This document shows positions 17,311 to 25,958 of a DNA stretch of 44,124 nt, in pieces. The DNA is from Paucidesulfovibrio sp050251775 (lineage in GTDB: Bacteria > Desulfobacterota > Desulfovibrionia > Desulfovibrionales > Desulfovibrionaceae), in contig JBFWMD010000024.1 of assembly GCA_050251775.1 (NCBI GenBank), positions 1 to 44,124 of the forward strand, written 5' to 3'. Every line of letters begins with the position of its first letter. Within the stretch, counting starts at the first letter, position 1. The translations under genes and the position numbers were made by a program. The notes under the pieces were generated by a model that made no database searches, was not told the DNA's origin, and saw nothing but the letters and a program-made list of their open reading frames with translations.

Positions 17311-19246
17311 CCGCTTGGACAGACACAGCCTGGCCTTCCGGCTGGCCGCGCTGGTGCTCGGCATTTCCGTGCTGCTCTTCGGGGCGGTGCTGGGCTACAA
17401 CTATTTCTTCTCGCGCGGGATCATCGTGCATCAGGCCGAGGAAAACAGCCGCTCCCTGGGGCGCGAGGTGGCCAACCACATCGCCGCCGAGGTCCGGCCC
17501 GTGGAAGAGGTCGTGCGCAACATCGCCCTGGCCCTGGAGGACGCCTCCCTGACCAGCGGCGAGGTCACCTCCCTGGCCCGGCGCGTGGTCGAGGGCAACC
17601 AGGACATCTTCGGCATGGCCATCGCCTTTGAGCCGTACGGCATGTCCAAGGACCGGCTTTTTTTCGCGCCTTACAGCCACCGCACCCCGGACGGGGTCCG
17701 GACCATCGAGCTGGGCGGCCCCGGCTACCGATATTTTTATATGGACTGGTATCAGTTGCCCAGGGAACTGGATGGCCCGACCTGGACCGAGCCCTATTTC
17801 GACGAGGGCGGCGGGGGCGTGGTCATGACCACCTATTCGGCTCCGTTCTACCGCATGGTGGACGGCCAGCGCCGTTTCGCCGGAGTGGTCACGGCGGATC
17901 TGCCCCTGTCCTGGATGCAGCAGATCGCCTCGGACGTGAAGCTCTACGAAACGGGCTACGCCTTCATCATCTCCCACAACGGGACCTTCATCTACCATCC
18001 GCTCAAGAAACTGATGCTCAACTACACCATGTTCTCCCTGGCCGAGGAGCGCGGAGAGCAGGCGCTCTGGGACCTGGGCCGCGACATGACCGAGGGCGGC
18101 ACGGCCTTCATGGAGCGCGTCAGTGTCAAAGGCAACAAGGACAGCTTTCTCTTTTACACACCGCTGCCCGTGGGCGGCTGGTCCATGGGCTTCCTGTTTC
18201 CCAAGGACGAGGTGCTCCGCGACGCGGGCGTGCTCTCGCGCAACCTGCTGATCATGGGCGCGCTCGGCTTTTTGCTCATGGTGGCCGGCGTGTTCTGGAT
18301 CGCCGGGAGCATCACCCGGCCCCTGCGCGAGCTTTCGGGCGCGGCCATGGAGATCGCGGGCGGCAATCTCGGGGCGGAGGTTCCGGAAATCGCGTCCAAT
18401 GACGAGGTGGGCGAGCTGTCCGAGTCCTTCCTGCACATGCGCGACTCCCTGCGGACCTACATCGCCAGCCTGACCGAGACCACGGCCCAGAAGGAGCGCA
18501 TCGAGTCCGAGCTGCGCATTGCCCGCGACATCCAGATGGGCATCCTGCCCAAGCTCTTTCCCGCCTTTCCCGAGCATGAGGAATTCGACATCTTCGCCTC
18601 CATCGAACCGGCCAAGGAGGTGGGCGGCGACCTCTACGACTTCTTCTTCATCGACGAGCGCCACTTCTGCTTCCTGGTGGGCGATGTTTCAGACAAGGGC
18701 GTGCCGGCGGCCTTCTTCATGGCCGTGACCAAGACCCTGCTCAAGGCCGTGGCCCCCCAGAGCGAGAGTCCGGGCGACATCCTGCGCAAGGTCAACGACG
18801 ACCTGGCCGAGGACAACGATTCCTGCATGTTCGTGACCCTGTTCCTGGCCATCCTGGACATCGCCACGGGCGAGGTCCTCTACGCCAGCGCCGGCCACAA
18901 TCCGCCTGTGATCATGGACGCGCAGGGCGCGCACTACCTGCCGCCGCTGAACGAACCCATGGCCGGAGCCATGCCCGGCATGAGCTACACCACCCGGACC
19001 ATGACCCTGGCCCATGGCGACATGCTCTTCCTCTACACGGACGGCGTGACCGAGGCCATGAACCGTTCCAAGGAGCTCTATTCCGAGGAACGGCTGATCA
19101 AGCTGCTCGACGGCATGCGGGAAGTGGGGGTGGACAAGGTGGTGACCACGGTGGACGATTCCATCAAGGCGTTTACAGGAGGAGCGCAGCAGTCGGACGA
19201 CATCACCATGCTGGCGTTCAAATTCACGGGAAACAAACCGTCCTGA
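17300..19246 (+). CDS. Membrane sensor phosphatase: Cache-HAMP-SpoIIE (PP2C)
   Basis: The 648 residues comprise a membrane helix (about 17-38), a double-Cache periplasmic domain (about 40-310; YRYFYMDWYQ, TWTEPYFDEGGGG, FAGVVTADLPL), a second helix (about 315-340), HAMP (to about 395) and a SpoIIE-type PP2C domain (about 425-645; GGDLYDFFF, GDVSDKGVPAA, DGVTEAMN, QSDDITML) with the metal-binding Asp residues in place. Such proteins dephosphorylate STAS-domain antagonists in partner switching. The STAS gene follows 24 bp later and an RsbW-like kinase after that. The overlap with the binding-protein gene links ligand binding to phosphatase activity. Confidence 0.95.
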   Translation: MTGNRLDRHSLAFRLAALVLGISVLLFGAVLGYNYFFSRGIIVHQAEENSRSLGREVANHIAAEVRPVEEVVRNIALALEDASLTSGEVTSLARRVVEGNQDIFGMAIAFEPYGMSKDRLFFAPYSHRTPDGVRTIELGGPGYRYFYMDWYQLPRELDGPTWTEPYFDEGGGGVVMTTYSAPFYRMVDGQRRFAGVVTADLPLSWMQQIASDVKLYETGYAFIISHNGTFIYHPLKKLMLNYTMFSLAEERGEQALWDLGRDMTEGGTAFMERVSVKGNKDSFLFYTPLPVGGWSMGFLFPKDEVLRDAGVLSRNLLIMGALGFLLMVAGVFWIAGSITRPLRELSGAAMEIAGGNLGAEVPEIASNDEVGELSESFLHMRDSLRTYIASLTETTAQKERIESELRIARDIQMGILPKLFPAFPEHEEFDIFASIEPAKEVGGDLYDFFFIDERHFCFLVGDVSDKGVPAAFFMAVTKTLLKAVAPQSESPGDILRKVNDDLAEDNDSCMFVTLFLAILDIATGEVLYASAGHNPPVIMDAQGAHYLPPLNEPMAGAMPGMSYTTRTMTLAHGDMLFLYTDGVTEAMNRSKELYSEERLIKLLDGMREVGVDKVVTTVDDSIKAFTGGAQQSDDITMLAFKFTGNKPS

Positions 19247-19270
19247 TCCCAAGGACCAAGGAGTATCGAT

Positions 19271-19600
19271 ATGGAGTTCAAGAGCGAGAAACTGGGGGAT
19301 TACGTCGTGTTGAGCGTTGCGGGCCGCATGGACGCGCTCACGGCGGGCGAGTTCGAAAAACAGTGCTGCCAGTGCCTGGACGCGGGCAACGCCAAGATCG
19401 TCGCGGACATGAGCGGCGTGGACTACATCAGCTCCGCCGGGTTGCGCAGCATTCTTTCCGCTGCCAAGAAGCTTCGCGGCTCCCAAGGGGAGATCCGCTT
19501 CTGCGCCCTGAGCGGCATGGTCAACGACGTGTTCACCGTTTCCGGATTCGCCGCCATGTTCAAGATCTTTGGCACGGCTGCGGACGCTGCCAAGGAATAG
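19271..19600 (+). CDS. STAS-domain anti-sigma factor antagonist (SpoIIAA/RsbV-like)
   Basis: The 109-residue protein is a single STAS domain. The phosphorylation region reads VDYISSAGLRSI; Ser55 aligns with the phosphorylated Ser of RsbV (MDSTGL). It should be the substrate of the upstream phosphatase and of the RsbW-like kinase that begins 6 bp downstream. AAGGAG lies before the start ATG. Its free partner should be the kinase; the final output of the switch is not visible in the window. Confidence 0.93.
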   Translation: MEFKSEKLGDYVVLSVAGRMDALTAGEFEKQCCQCLDAGNAKIVADMSGVDYISSAGLRSILSAAKKLRGSQGEIRFCALSGMVNDVFTVSGFAAMFKIFGTAADAAKE

Positions 19601-19606
19601 CCGCGC

Positions 19607-20026
19607 ATGGCCGAATCGTTGCGCCTTTTGGCGGATATGGCCAACCTCGAAGCGTTCCTCGGATTCGCCATGGAGCGGGTCGGGGAACTGGGTGCGCCGC
19701 CCGGCCTGGGCGGCAAGCTTCAGCTCGTGCTGGAAGAGCTCCTGGTCAACGTTTTCCACTATGCCTACGATGCGAACGGAGGCGATGCGGAACTGGAGTG
19801 CTCGCTGGAGCAGTCCGGCCCGGAAGGCCGCCGTTTCTGCGTGCTGCTGCGCGACTGGGGCGCGGCCTTCGACCCCCTGGCCAAGGAGGCTCCGGACACC
19901 ACCACGGGGGTGGACGAACGCCCCATCGGCGGGCTGGGCATTCTGCTGGCCGTGCAGATGTCCGACCACATCGAATACACCCGCGAGCAGAATGCCAACG
20001 TGCTCAAAGCCTGCTTCAACATCTAG
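19607..20026 (+). CDS. RsbW/SpoIIAB-like serine kinase (anti-sigma factor type)
   Basis: The 139 residues are one HATPase_c_2 domain: N box VLEELLVNVFHYAYD, G1 region RDWGAAFDPL and G2 region GGLGILLAVQMSD. These kinases phosphorylate the STAS antagonist and sequester a sigma factor or other target. No sigma factor gene lies nearby, so the target may be encoded elsewhere or may not be a sigma factor. The start ATG at 19607 is 6 bp after the STAS stop. Confidence 0.93.
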   Translation: MAESLRLLADMANLEAFLGFAMERVGELGAPPGLGGKLQLVLEELLVNVFHYAYDANGGDAELECSLEQSGPEGRRFCVLLRDWGAAFDPLAKEAPDTTTGVDERPIGGLGILLAVQMSDHIEYTREQNANVLKACFNI

Positions 20027-20072
20027 ACCGGACGCGCCTGTGCCGTTTCGAATTCCAGGAGTCTGACACGGT

Positions 20073-21731
20073 ATGCTGACGGAAATCACTGGCCCGCTGC
20101 TGGGCGGCATCGGCATTTTCTTCGCGGGGGCCGCCATGCTCGGCAGCAACCTGAAGCTGATGACCACGCGCCGGCTGCGTATGCTTTTTGCCCGGTTCAC
20201 GAGCAGGGACTGGCAGTCGGCACTGCTCGGGCTGGCCTCGGGGCTGATCACCCAGAGCACCTCCGTGGCCGCGTTCGTCGTGGCCGGACTTTCGGCCAGC
20301 GGGCTGATGCGCGTGCGCAACGCCCTGCCCGTGGTCTTCTGGGCCAATGCGGGCTGCTCCATCCTGGTCATCGTGGCGGTCATGGACATCAAATATCTGG
20401 TGTTCCTGCTGCTCTTTGTCTCCGGCGTGAGCGTGGCCTTTGAGAAGCCCTACGGTCTGCGCTTTCTGGCCCGGGCCCTGTTCGGCGTGGGCATGCTTTT
20501 TTTCGGGCTCCAGCTGATCCGGCAGGGCGCCTCGCCCCTGGCGGAAATGCCCTGGGTGCGCGACGTGCTGGCCTCCTCCCACGGCTCGACCCTGCTGGCC
20601 TTCGCCCTGGGCGGGGTCATGACCGTGATCACCCAGACCGCCCTGGGCGTGATCCTCATCGCCATGACCATGACCAAATCCGGACTGTTCACCGTGGAGC
20701 AGGCCTTCATGCTCGTGTACGGCGTCCACATCGGCTCCAGCGTGGTCACCTGGATCCTCTCGGCCGGACTGCGCGGCACGTCCAAGCAGTTGGTCATGGC
20801 CCAGGCCCTGTTCAACGTCCTGGGGACGCTGCTCATGGTGGCGCTGTTTTACGTGGAGACACTTTTCGGCGTGCCCCTGGTCATGGCCGGCGTGACCTTC
20901 CTGAGCCCGGTGCTGGATCAGCAGGTGGCCTATCTCGTGGTGCTCTTCAACTTCACGGTTCCCGTGGTCAGCCAACTGCTTTACGACCCGCTGGAGCGCG
21001 TGCTGGTGCGTTTCTGGCCGCCCACCAGCGAAGAGGCCCTGGCCCAGATCAAATTCATCAAGGACCACACCCTGGACGTGCCCGAGGCGGCGCTGCTGCT
21101 GGTGGAAAAGGAACTGGTCCGCCTGGTGCGGCGGCTGCCCGCCTATGTGGCCCGCGCCCGGCAAAAGGCCGGGCTGGGCGGCCTGGACGACGCGCCGGGA
21201 AAAGTGGAGACGCTGGCGTCCTACCACGCGGCCTTTGAGGCCATCGGCAAGGAAATCGGCCATATCCTGGGCGGGCTTTCCAGTCGCGACCTGGACGGGG
21301 CCGCCAGCGCCCGTCTGCTCCGGCTGCTGAACATGCAGGAACTGGTGACGGCCCTGGAGGAGAACGTCACGGCCTTTTGCCGGGCCGTGGCCGAATCCGC
21401 CGGACCGAACGCCTCAGGCGTGCAGCGGCGTTTCGCCCAGGTGCTGTTGGAGAGCCAGGAGTTTCTGCTCCTCCAGACTGTGGATGCCCTGGCCGGGGGT
21501 GATCCTGAGGACCTGGCCCTGCTCGCGGCCCTGACCGCGGACAGCGGCGGCATGGTTGAGAAGGTCCGCAAGCAGTATCTGGAAACGGAGACCGGACTCG
21601 GCTTCCAGGACAAGGCCCGCATGCACCGCAATTCCACCCTGTTCGAACGCAGCGCCTGGCTGGTCAACCGGCTGGGCATGGCCCTGGTATCCGGCGGAGT
21701 GGGAGAGGCGCAACCCGGGGGAGGCGTATGA
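20073..21731 (+). CDS. Na/Pi-cotransporter family protein with PhoU-like tail
   Basis: The 552 residues comprise eight or so hydrophobic segments forming two NptA-type repeats (QSTSVAAFVVAGLSASG and the matching TQTALGVILIAMT repeat, each with the family Gln-Ser/Thr-rich motif). A cytoplasmic helical region (about 310-540) resembles PhoU. These proteins import phosphate with sodium in some bacteria. It lies inside the partner-switching run, 46 bp after the kinase and overlapping the next gene by 4 bp (ATGA), so its production or activity may be part of the response. Confidence 0.9.
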   Translation: MLTEITGPLLGGIGIFFAGAAMLGSNLKLMTTRRLRMLFARFTSRDWQSALLGLASGLITQSTSVAAFVVAGLSASGLMRVRNALPVVFWANAGCSILVIVAVMDIKYLVFLLLFVSGVSVAFEKPYGLRFLARALFGVGMLFFGLQLIRQGASPLAEMPWVRDVLASSHGSTLLAFALGGVMTVITQTALGVILIAMTMTKSGLFTVEQAFMLVYGVHIGSSVVTWILSAGLRGTSKQLVMAQALFNVLGTLLMVALFYVETLFGVPLVMAGVTFLSPVLDQQVAYLVVLFNFTVPVVSQLLYDPLERVLVRFWPPTSEEALAQIKFIKDHTLDVPEAALLLVEKELVRLVRRLPAYVARARQKAGLGGLDDAPGKVETLASYHAAFEAIGKEIGHILGGLSSRDLDGAASARLLRLLNMQELVTALEENVTAFCRAVAESAGPNASGVQRRFAQVLLESQEFLLLQTVDALAGGDPEDLALLAALTADSGGMVEKVRKQYLETETGLGFQDKARMHRNSTLFERSAWLVNRLGMALVSGGVGEAQPGGGV

Positions 21732-23155
21732 CGCGAGCAAATGACGCGGGCGGGCACGTCGCGCCCCAGGCCGTTGCAGGGGATCAGGCCGCCGTGGTCC
21801 TGGTGCTCAGTGCCGCGCCCGAGTGGATTTCCACGGCCCAGGCTGTGGCCGAGAACGGAGCCGGAGCCTTGGGCCTGCCTCCGGAAAAGGCCCTGGTGCT
21901 GACCATGGCCGTGGAGGAGGTCGTGGCCCATCTTGCTCTGGCCGCTCCGGGGGAACGGCTGGAGATGCGGCTTGTGCCCGGCTGCACAGGGGTGGCCGTG
22001 GAATTTCTTTTCCGGGCGGACGCCGCGGACCTTTCCGCGCTGAATCTCACCGGCGGCGGGCTTGGTGGTGGGCTTGGTGGTGGGCCCGGGTGCGGGGCCG
22101 AAGACAACGAGCAAGACGCTCTGACCGATCCGCTGGAAGGCATGGGACTGGTTCTGGCCTCCCGGCTGACCGACTCCTTCAGTATTTCCCTGGAAGGGCG
22201 GCTGATCCGCCTGCGCCTGCGTCTGGACCGGCCCTATGCCGAGGCCGTGCCGAACCCGGTCCCGGAGGGCGACGGGCGGCGTGACGCGCGCGGAGACCTG
22301 CGCATGCTTCCGGAACCGGAGCCAGGCCTGCTGCGCGAAGCCTGCGTCCAGGCTCTTTCCCTGTATCCCGCGCACGAGCTGCCCTCCTGGCTGCGCATGC
22401 CCGGGCGGTTCGCGGACAAGGTGGCCGGAGGCGAACTGGAGTGCGCCGTGGCCGTGGACCAGGGGGGCGGACTCTGCGGACTGCTGCTCTGGAGCCATCC
22501 CTCGGAGCAGAGTGTGGCCTTTTGCGGACCATACGTGTTCGCCCGGGAGCGGGAAACCACGGCGCGTGCGCTGGTACGGGAGATGATCAACCGCGTGGCC
22601 CGCACCCGCGCTTTGGGCATTTTCAGCGAAATCGCCTCCTCGGACCTGCCGGATGGCGAATTCGAGCGGCTGGCCGTTGTTCCGGCCCTTTTGCCGGACG
22701 GTTCCGCCCTGGAACGCACGGTCTGGTATCGCCACCTGCGCGAGGACATGGGCTGCTCGGTCTGGGCGCACCCTGAGATGGTGCATTTCCTGGAGCGGAG
22801 CTACGAGAATCTCGTGCTCATGCGCGAGATCCGCGCGGTCCATGCGTTCCAGGAGCCGGGCGGGCGCAGGCCCGCGCATTCGGTCTTCGCGGTGCGCCTG
22901 CGCCGGGAAACGTCCGAGGCCGTGCTCACACCCATGCTCGACGGCGAGGATGCGGCCGAGAACCTTCGGCGGCACGTGTTTGTCCTGCGTGGGGAGGGGC
23001 TGAGGAACATCTTCGTGCAACTGGACCTGGCCTCGGAGTGGCGCGCCGCTCTGGCCGGGCCGCTGCTGAACTGCGGATTTCAACCCCGGCTCGTGCTGCC
23101 CCATGCCGGGCAGGCCGATGTGGCCGTGCTGCAATATGACGAACTTCTCGCTTGA
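21728..23155 (+). CDS. Degenerate RsbW-like ATPase domain fused to acetyltransferase-like domain
   Basis: The 475-residue protein's N-terminal part (about 25-170) has the pattern of an RsbW-like domain: VLTMAVEEVVAHLAL matches the N box region but lacks the conserved Asn, and GMGLVLASRLTDSF matches the G2 region. The C-terminal part (about 200-470) resembles a GNAT-like fold, from its AFCGPYVF and LERSYENLVL blocks, without a clear acetyl-CoA motif. A glycine-rich loop with a tandem repeat sits at 22058-22081. Whether it binds ATP is doubtful. It overlaps the Na/Pi gene by 4 bp and the aminotransferase by 20 bp. Such domain pairs can act as scaffolds or regulators in partner switching. Confidence 0.7.
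   Translation: MTRANDAGGHVAPQAVAGDQAAVVLVLSAAPEWISTAQAVAENGAGALGLPPEKALVLTMAVEEVVAHLALAAPGERLEMRLVPGCTGVAVEFLFRADAADLSALNLTGGGLGGGLGGGPGCGAEDNEQDALTDPLEGMGLVLASRLTDSFSISLEGRLIRLRLRLDRPYAEAVPNPVPEGDGRRDARGDLRMLPEPEPGLLREACVQALSLYPAHELPSWLRMPGRFADKVAGGELECAVAVDQGGGLCGLLLWSHPSEQSVAFCGPYVFARERETTARALVREMINRVARTRALGIFSEIASSDLPDGEFERLAVVPALLPDGSALERTVWYRHLREDMGCSVWAHPEMVHFLERSYENLVLMREIRAVHAFQEPGGRRPAHSVFAVRLRRETSEAVLTPMLDGEDAAENLRRHVFVLRGEGLRNIFVQLDLASEWRAALAGPLLNCGFQPRLVLPHAGQADVAVLQYDELLA
22058..22081 (+). repeat. In-frame 12-bp tandem repeat
   Basis: Two perfect copies of GGGCTTGGTGGT plus a third partial copy encode a Gly-Leu-Gly-Gly linker within the fusion protein. As a multiple of three it can change length without frameshifting. 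Confidence 0.85.
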
Positions 23156-24257
23156 GCGGCTGGTTCCGGCCCACATCCAGCGTTTCGAGCCGTACTACCC
23201 GAGCAAGCCGGACCCGGAGCTGATGCGCGCCTACGGCGTCACGCACCTGCACCGGCTGAACAACAACGAGAACGCTCTGGGTCCGACTCCGGCCGCAGCC
23301 GCCGTGCTCGAGGGCTTTCCCCCGCCGCTGGCCTCGGTCTATCCCAATGGAGACTGCCACTACCTGCGCGAGATCCTGGCCCGGAAGTTTGGCAAGACCC
23401 CGGAGCAGTTCCTGGTGGGCAACGGTTCCTGCGAGGTCATCTCCAGCGTGATCAAGGCTTTTTGCGAGGAGGGCGACAACATCGTCACCGCGGACCGGAC
23501 CTTTGCGGTCTACGAGTGGGTGGCGGAGTTTTCCGGGTTTCAGGCCCGGCTGATTCCCCTGCGGGACTATGGATTCGACGCCGAAGGCATGCTCGACGCC
23601 ATGGACGCACGGACCAAGATCCTTTTCGTCTGCAACCCGAACAACCCCACCGGAACCTATTGGGACCGCGCGACCATGGACGCCTTTCTGGACCGCGTTG
23701 CGGGCCGGGCCGTGGTGGTCGTGGACGAGGCTTACTTCGAATACGTGGACCGGCCCGATTTTCCGGACGGCATGGAGCTCCTGGAGCGCCATCCCAATGT
23801 GATCGTTTTCCGGACTTTTTCCAAGATGTACGCCCTGGCGGCGTTGCGCGTGGGCTATCTCTGCGGCTCGCCCGGGGTGGTGGACATGGTCCGGCGAACG
23901 CACATCGTCTATTCGGTGAACGCCCTGGCCCAGGCCGCGGCCGCGTCCACCCTGGAGGACGACGCCGCACACATCGCGGCCACCCGGCGCATGGTGGCCG
24001 AGGCCCGCGCCCGGCTCGAAGCGCTCTTCCGCGAGCTGGACTTCGAGTTCGTCAGCGGCGAGGGCAATTACATCATGGTCCGCACGCCCATGCCCGACAC
24101 GCTGCTCTATCGCCGGCTGATGAAGCAGGGCGTCATGGTCCGGACCATGACCGGTTTCCGCTTTCCCGGCTGGATCCGCATCAGTCTGGTGCAACCACCG
24201 GCCATGGAAGCATTTTGCAGCGCTTTCCGTTCCGTTTTCGCCCCGGAAGGGCGATAA
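23136..24257 (+). CDS. HisC-like class I/II aminotransferase
   Basis: The 373 residues from the ATG at 23136 include the histidinol-phosphate aminotransferase pattern: RLNNNENALGP near the N-terminus, CNPNNPTGTYW, DEAYFEYVD and the PLP lysine in TFSKMYALAALRVGY. The gene overlaps the preceding one by 20 bp and has no histidine-pathway neighbours. It closes the partner-switching run. It may use histidinol phosphate or another aromatic or phosphorylated amino donor, so it should not be called HisC without a second look. Confidence 0.85.
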   Translation: MTNFSLERLVPAHIQRFEPYYPSKPDPELMRAYGVTHLHRLNNNENALGPTPAAAAVLEGFPPPLASVYPNGDCHYLREILARKFGKTPEQFLVGNGSCEVISSVIKAFCEEGDNIVTADRTFAVYEWVAEFSGFQARLIPLRDYGFDAEGMLDAMDARTKILFVCNPNNPTGTYWDRATMDAFLDRVAGRAVVVVDEAYFEYVDRPDFPDGMELLERHPNVIVFRTFSKMYALAALRVGYLCGSPGVVDMVRRTHIVYSVNALAQAAAASTLEDDAAHIAATRRMVAEARARLEALFRELDFEFVSGEGNYIMVRTPMPDTLLYRRLMKQGVMVRTMTGFRFPGWIRISLVQPPAMEAFCSAFRSVFAPEGR

Positions 24258-24385
24258 ATTTATTATTTTCCCATCGGTTTCATCGCAGGTCCTGAAAGTC
24301 CTGTTCCTTCCGGATTTGACCCCGGCATGGCACTGTCTTAAGGTCATTGGATCAATCCCTTGCAATCCAAGTCCCCAGAGGACCG

Positions 24386-25906
24386 ATGCCAAGCGCAACG
24401 CACGAACGAATTTCTTCCGCCGATCTGCTGAACGCGATTGCCTCCGGAGCCGAGGAGTTGCTTTCGGAGCAGGGCTGGCCGGACGGGGTCAACACGTTGC
24501 TGGCTGGGCTGGGCAGGGTCACGGGAGTGAGCAGGGTCTGGATTTTCCAGAAGATCAAGCTGCGGGAAAAGTACATCGTCCAGGACTACATCTTTGAATG
24601 GGCCTCGGCGTCGAAGCATGTCCAGATCGGCATGTCCATGTTCAGCATGTTCCGCACGGATCGGGGGAATCCCGAATACGACGCACTGATCCGCAGCCGT
24701 TTGCGGGGCGAGCATCAGGTCGTGGTCACGAGCCGGCTGCCTCGCTGCTGGCTGCGCGGCAACCTCGAAGTCCAGAAAATCCTCTCCATGCTGACCCTGC
24801 CGATCATGGTGGATGGTGAATGGTGGGGCATTCTCGGATTTGACGACTGCGAGCGCGAGTACGAGTGGTCCGAAACCGAGGTGGCTCTGTTGCGCACGGC
24901 GGCCAGCCTGATTTCCGGGGCCATCGTCCGCAACCGCCTGAGCGCGCGGGTCAAGCAGTTCCATATTTTGCAGAAGCTCACGGACAGCGCAACCTGGGCC
25001 ATGGACCTGCGCCGGGGCCGGATGTGGTGTTCCGGGGATCTGGTCGGGCGCAAGGGCGTGGGGCCGGAGGGCTGCTCCTTCACCATGCGCGGCGCCCTGC
25101 GGGAGTTGCACCCCGAGGACCGGGCCGGGCTGCTGGAGGCCCTGCGGGAATTGTTTCGCACCGACGGGTCTTCACTGCGGCACGACCTGCGCGTGCGCAT
25201 GACCGACGGCAACCACCGCTGGGTGGAACTCATCGGCGAACTGAGCCTGGACAGCGAGGGGCGGCCTTTGCAACTCGCGGGCATCGCCGTGGACATTCGC
25301 CACCGCAAGCGCGTGGAGCGGCATTTGCGGCGGCAGGCCGTGACCGATCCGCTCACCGAGACCAGCAACCGCCGGACCTTCATGGAAGAGCTGGACTACC
25401 GCTTTGCGCGCGCCGTGGAAGAGGGCAGCCCCCTTTCCCTGTTGGTCATGGATCTGGACCATTTCAAGCGTATCAATGACACCTGGGGACATCCCGTGGG
25501 CGACTGCGCGCTGAAGGTCTTTGCGGAGTACTGCCGTCAGAGCCTGCGCGAGGGGGACCTGCTCGCCCGCATCGGCGGGGAGGAGTTCGCAGTGCTCCTG
25601 CCGGAAACGGAGGCGGAGAGCGCCCTGGCCGCCGGAGAGCGCATTCGTCTGTCGGTCTGCACCGGCCAGGTCCAGGCCGGCGGCGTCTGCCTGCCGCTGA
25701 CCGTGAGCCTGGGCTGCGCCACGCTTCCGGATGACTTCCCCGGAGGGTTTGGCGCCGTGTCTGCCGGTCGCGGACCGGAGGATCTTTTTGCCCTGGCGGA
25801 CGAGGCATTGTATAAGGCCAAGCATTTCGGCCGCAACCGGATCATGCGCGCGGAGATCCCCGATGCCTCGTGGGCGGCCAAGGATGCGGCCAAAGGGGCC
25901 GCCTGA
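24386..25906 (+). CDS. GAF-PAS diguanylate cyclase
   Basis: The 506 residues from the ATG at 24386 (AGAGGA upstream) comprise a GAF-like domain (about 15-185), a PAS domain (about 195-305; VELIGELSLDSEGRP) and a GGDEF domain (about 330-500). The active-site motif is GGEEF (397-401), compatible with activity, and an RxxD inhibitory site (REGD, 388-391) lies five residues upstream. There is no transmembrane segment, so a cytoplasmic signal is sensed. The product is c-di-GMP. It is separated by 128 bp from the aminotransferase gene. Confidence 0.93.
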   Translation: MPSATHERISSADLLNAIASGAEELLSEQGWPDGVNTLLAGLGRVTGVSRVWIFQKIKLREKYIVQDYIFEWASASKHVQIGMSMFSMFRTDRGNPEYDALIRSRLRGEHQVVVTSRLPRCWLRGNLEVQKILSMLTLPIMVDGEWWGILGFDDCEREYEWSETEVALLRTAASLISGAIVRNRLSARVKQFHILQKLTDSATWAMDLRRGRMWCSGDLVGRKGVGPEGCSFTMRGALRELHPEDRAGLLEALRELFRTDGSSLRHDLRVRMTDGNHRWVELIGELSLDSEGRPLQLAGIAVDIRHRKRVERHLRRQAVTDPLTETSNRRTFMEELDYRFARAVEEGSPLSLLVMDLDHFKRINDTWGHPVGDCALKVFAEYCRQSLREGDLLARIGGEEFAVLLPETEAESALAAGERIRLSVCTGQVQAGGVCLPLTVSLGCATLPDDFPGGFGAVSAGRGPEDLFALADEALYKAKHFGRNRIMRAEIPDASWAAKDAAKGAA

Positions 25907-25958
25907 TCTTGTTGCGGGCGGTCAAGAGAACGGAGCCGTAATGCGGCAGGGAGAAAGC

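Noticed and set aside
24322..24342. TGGCAC followed by T-rich sequence as a sigma-54 promoter for the diguanylate cyclase gene
   Set aside because: The -12 element (TTGC) is absent; only the -24 half matches.
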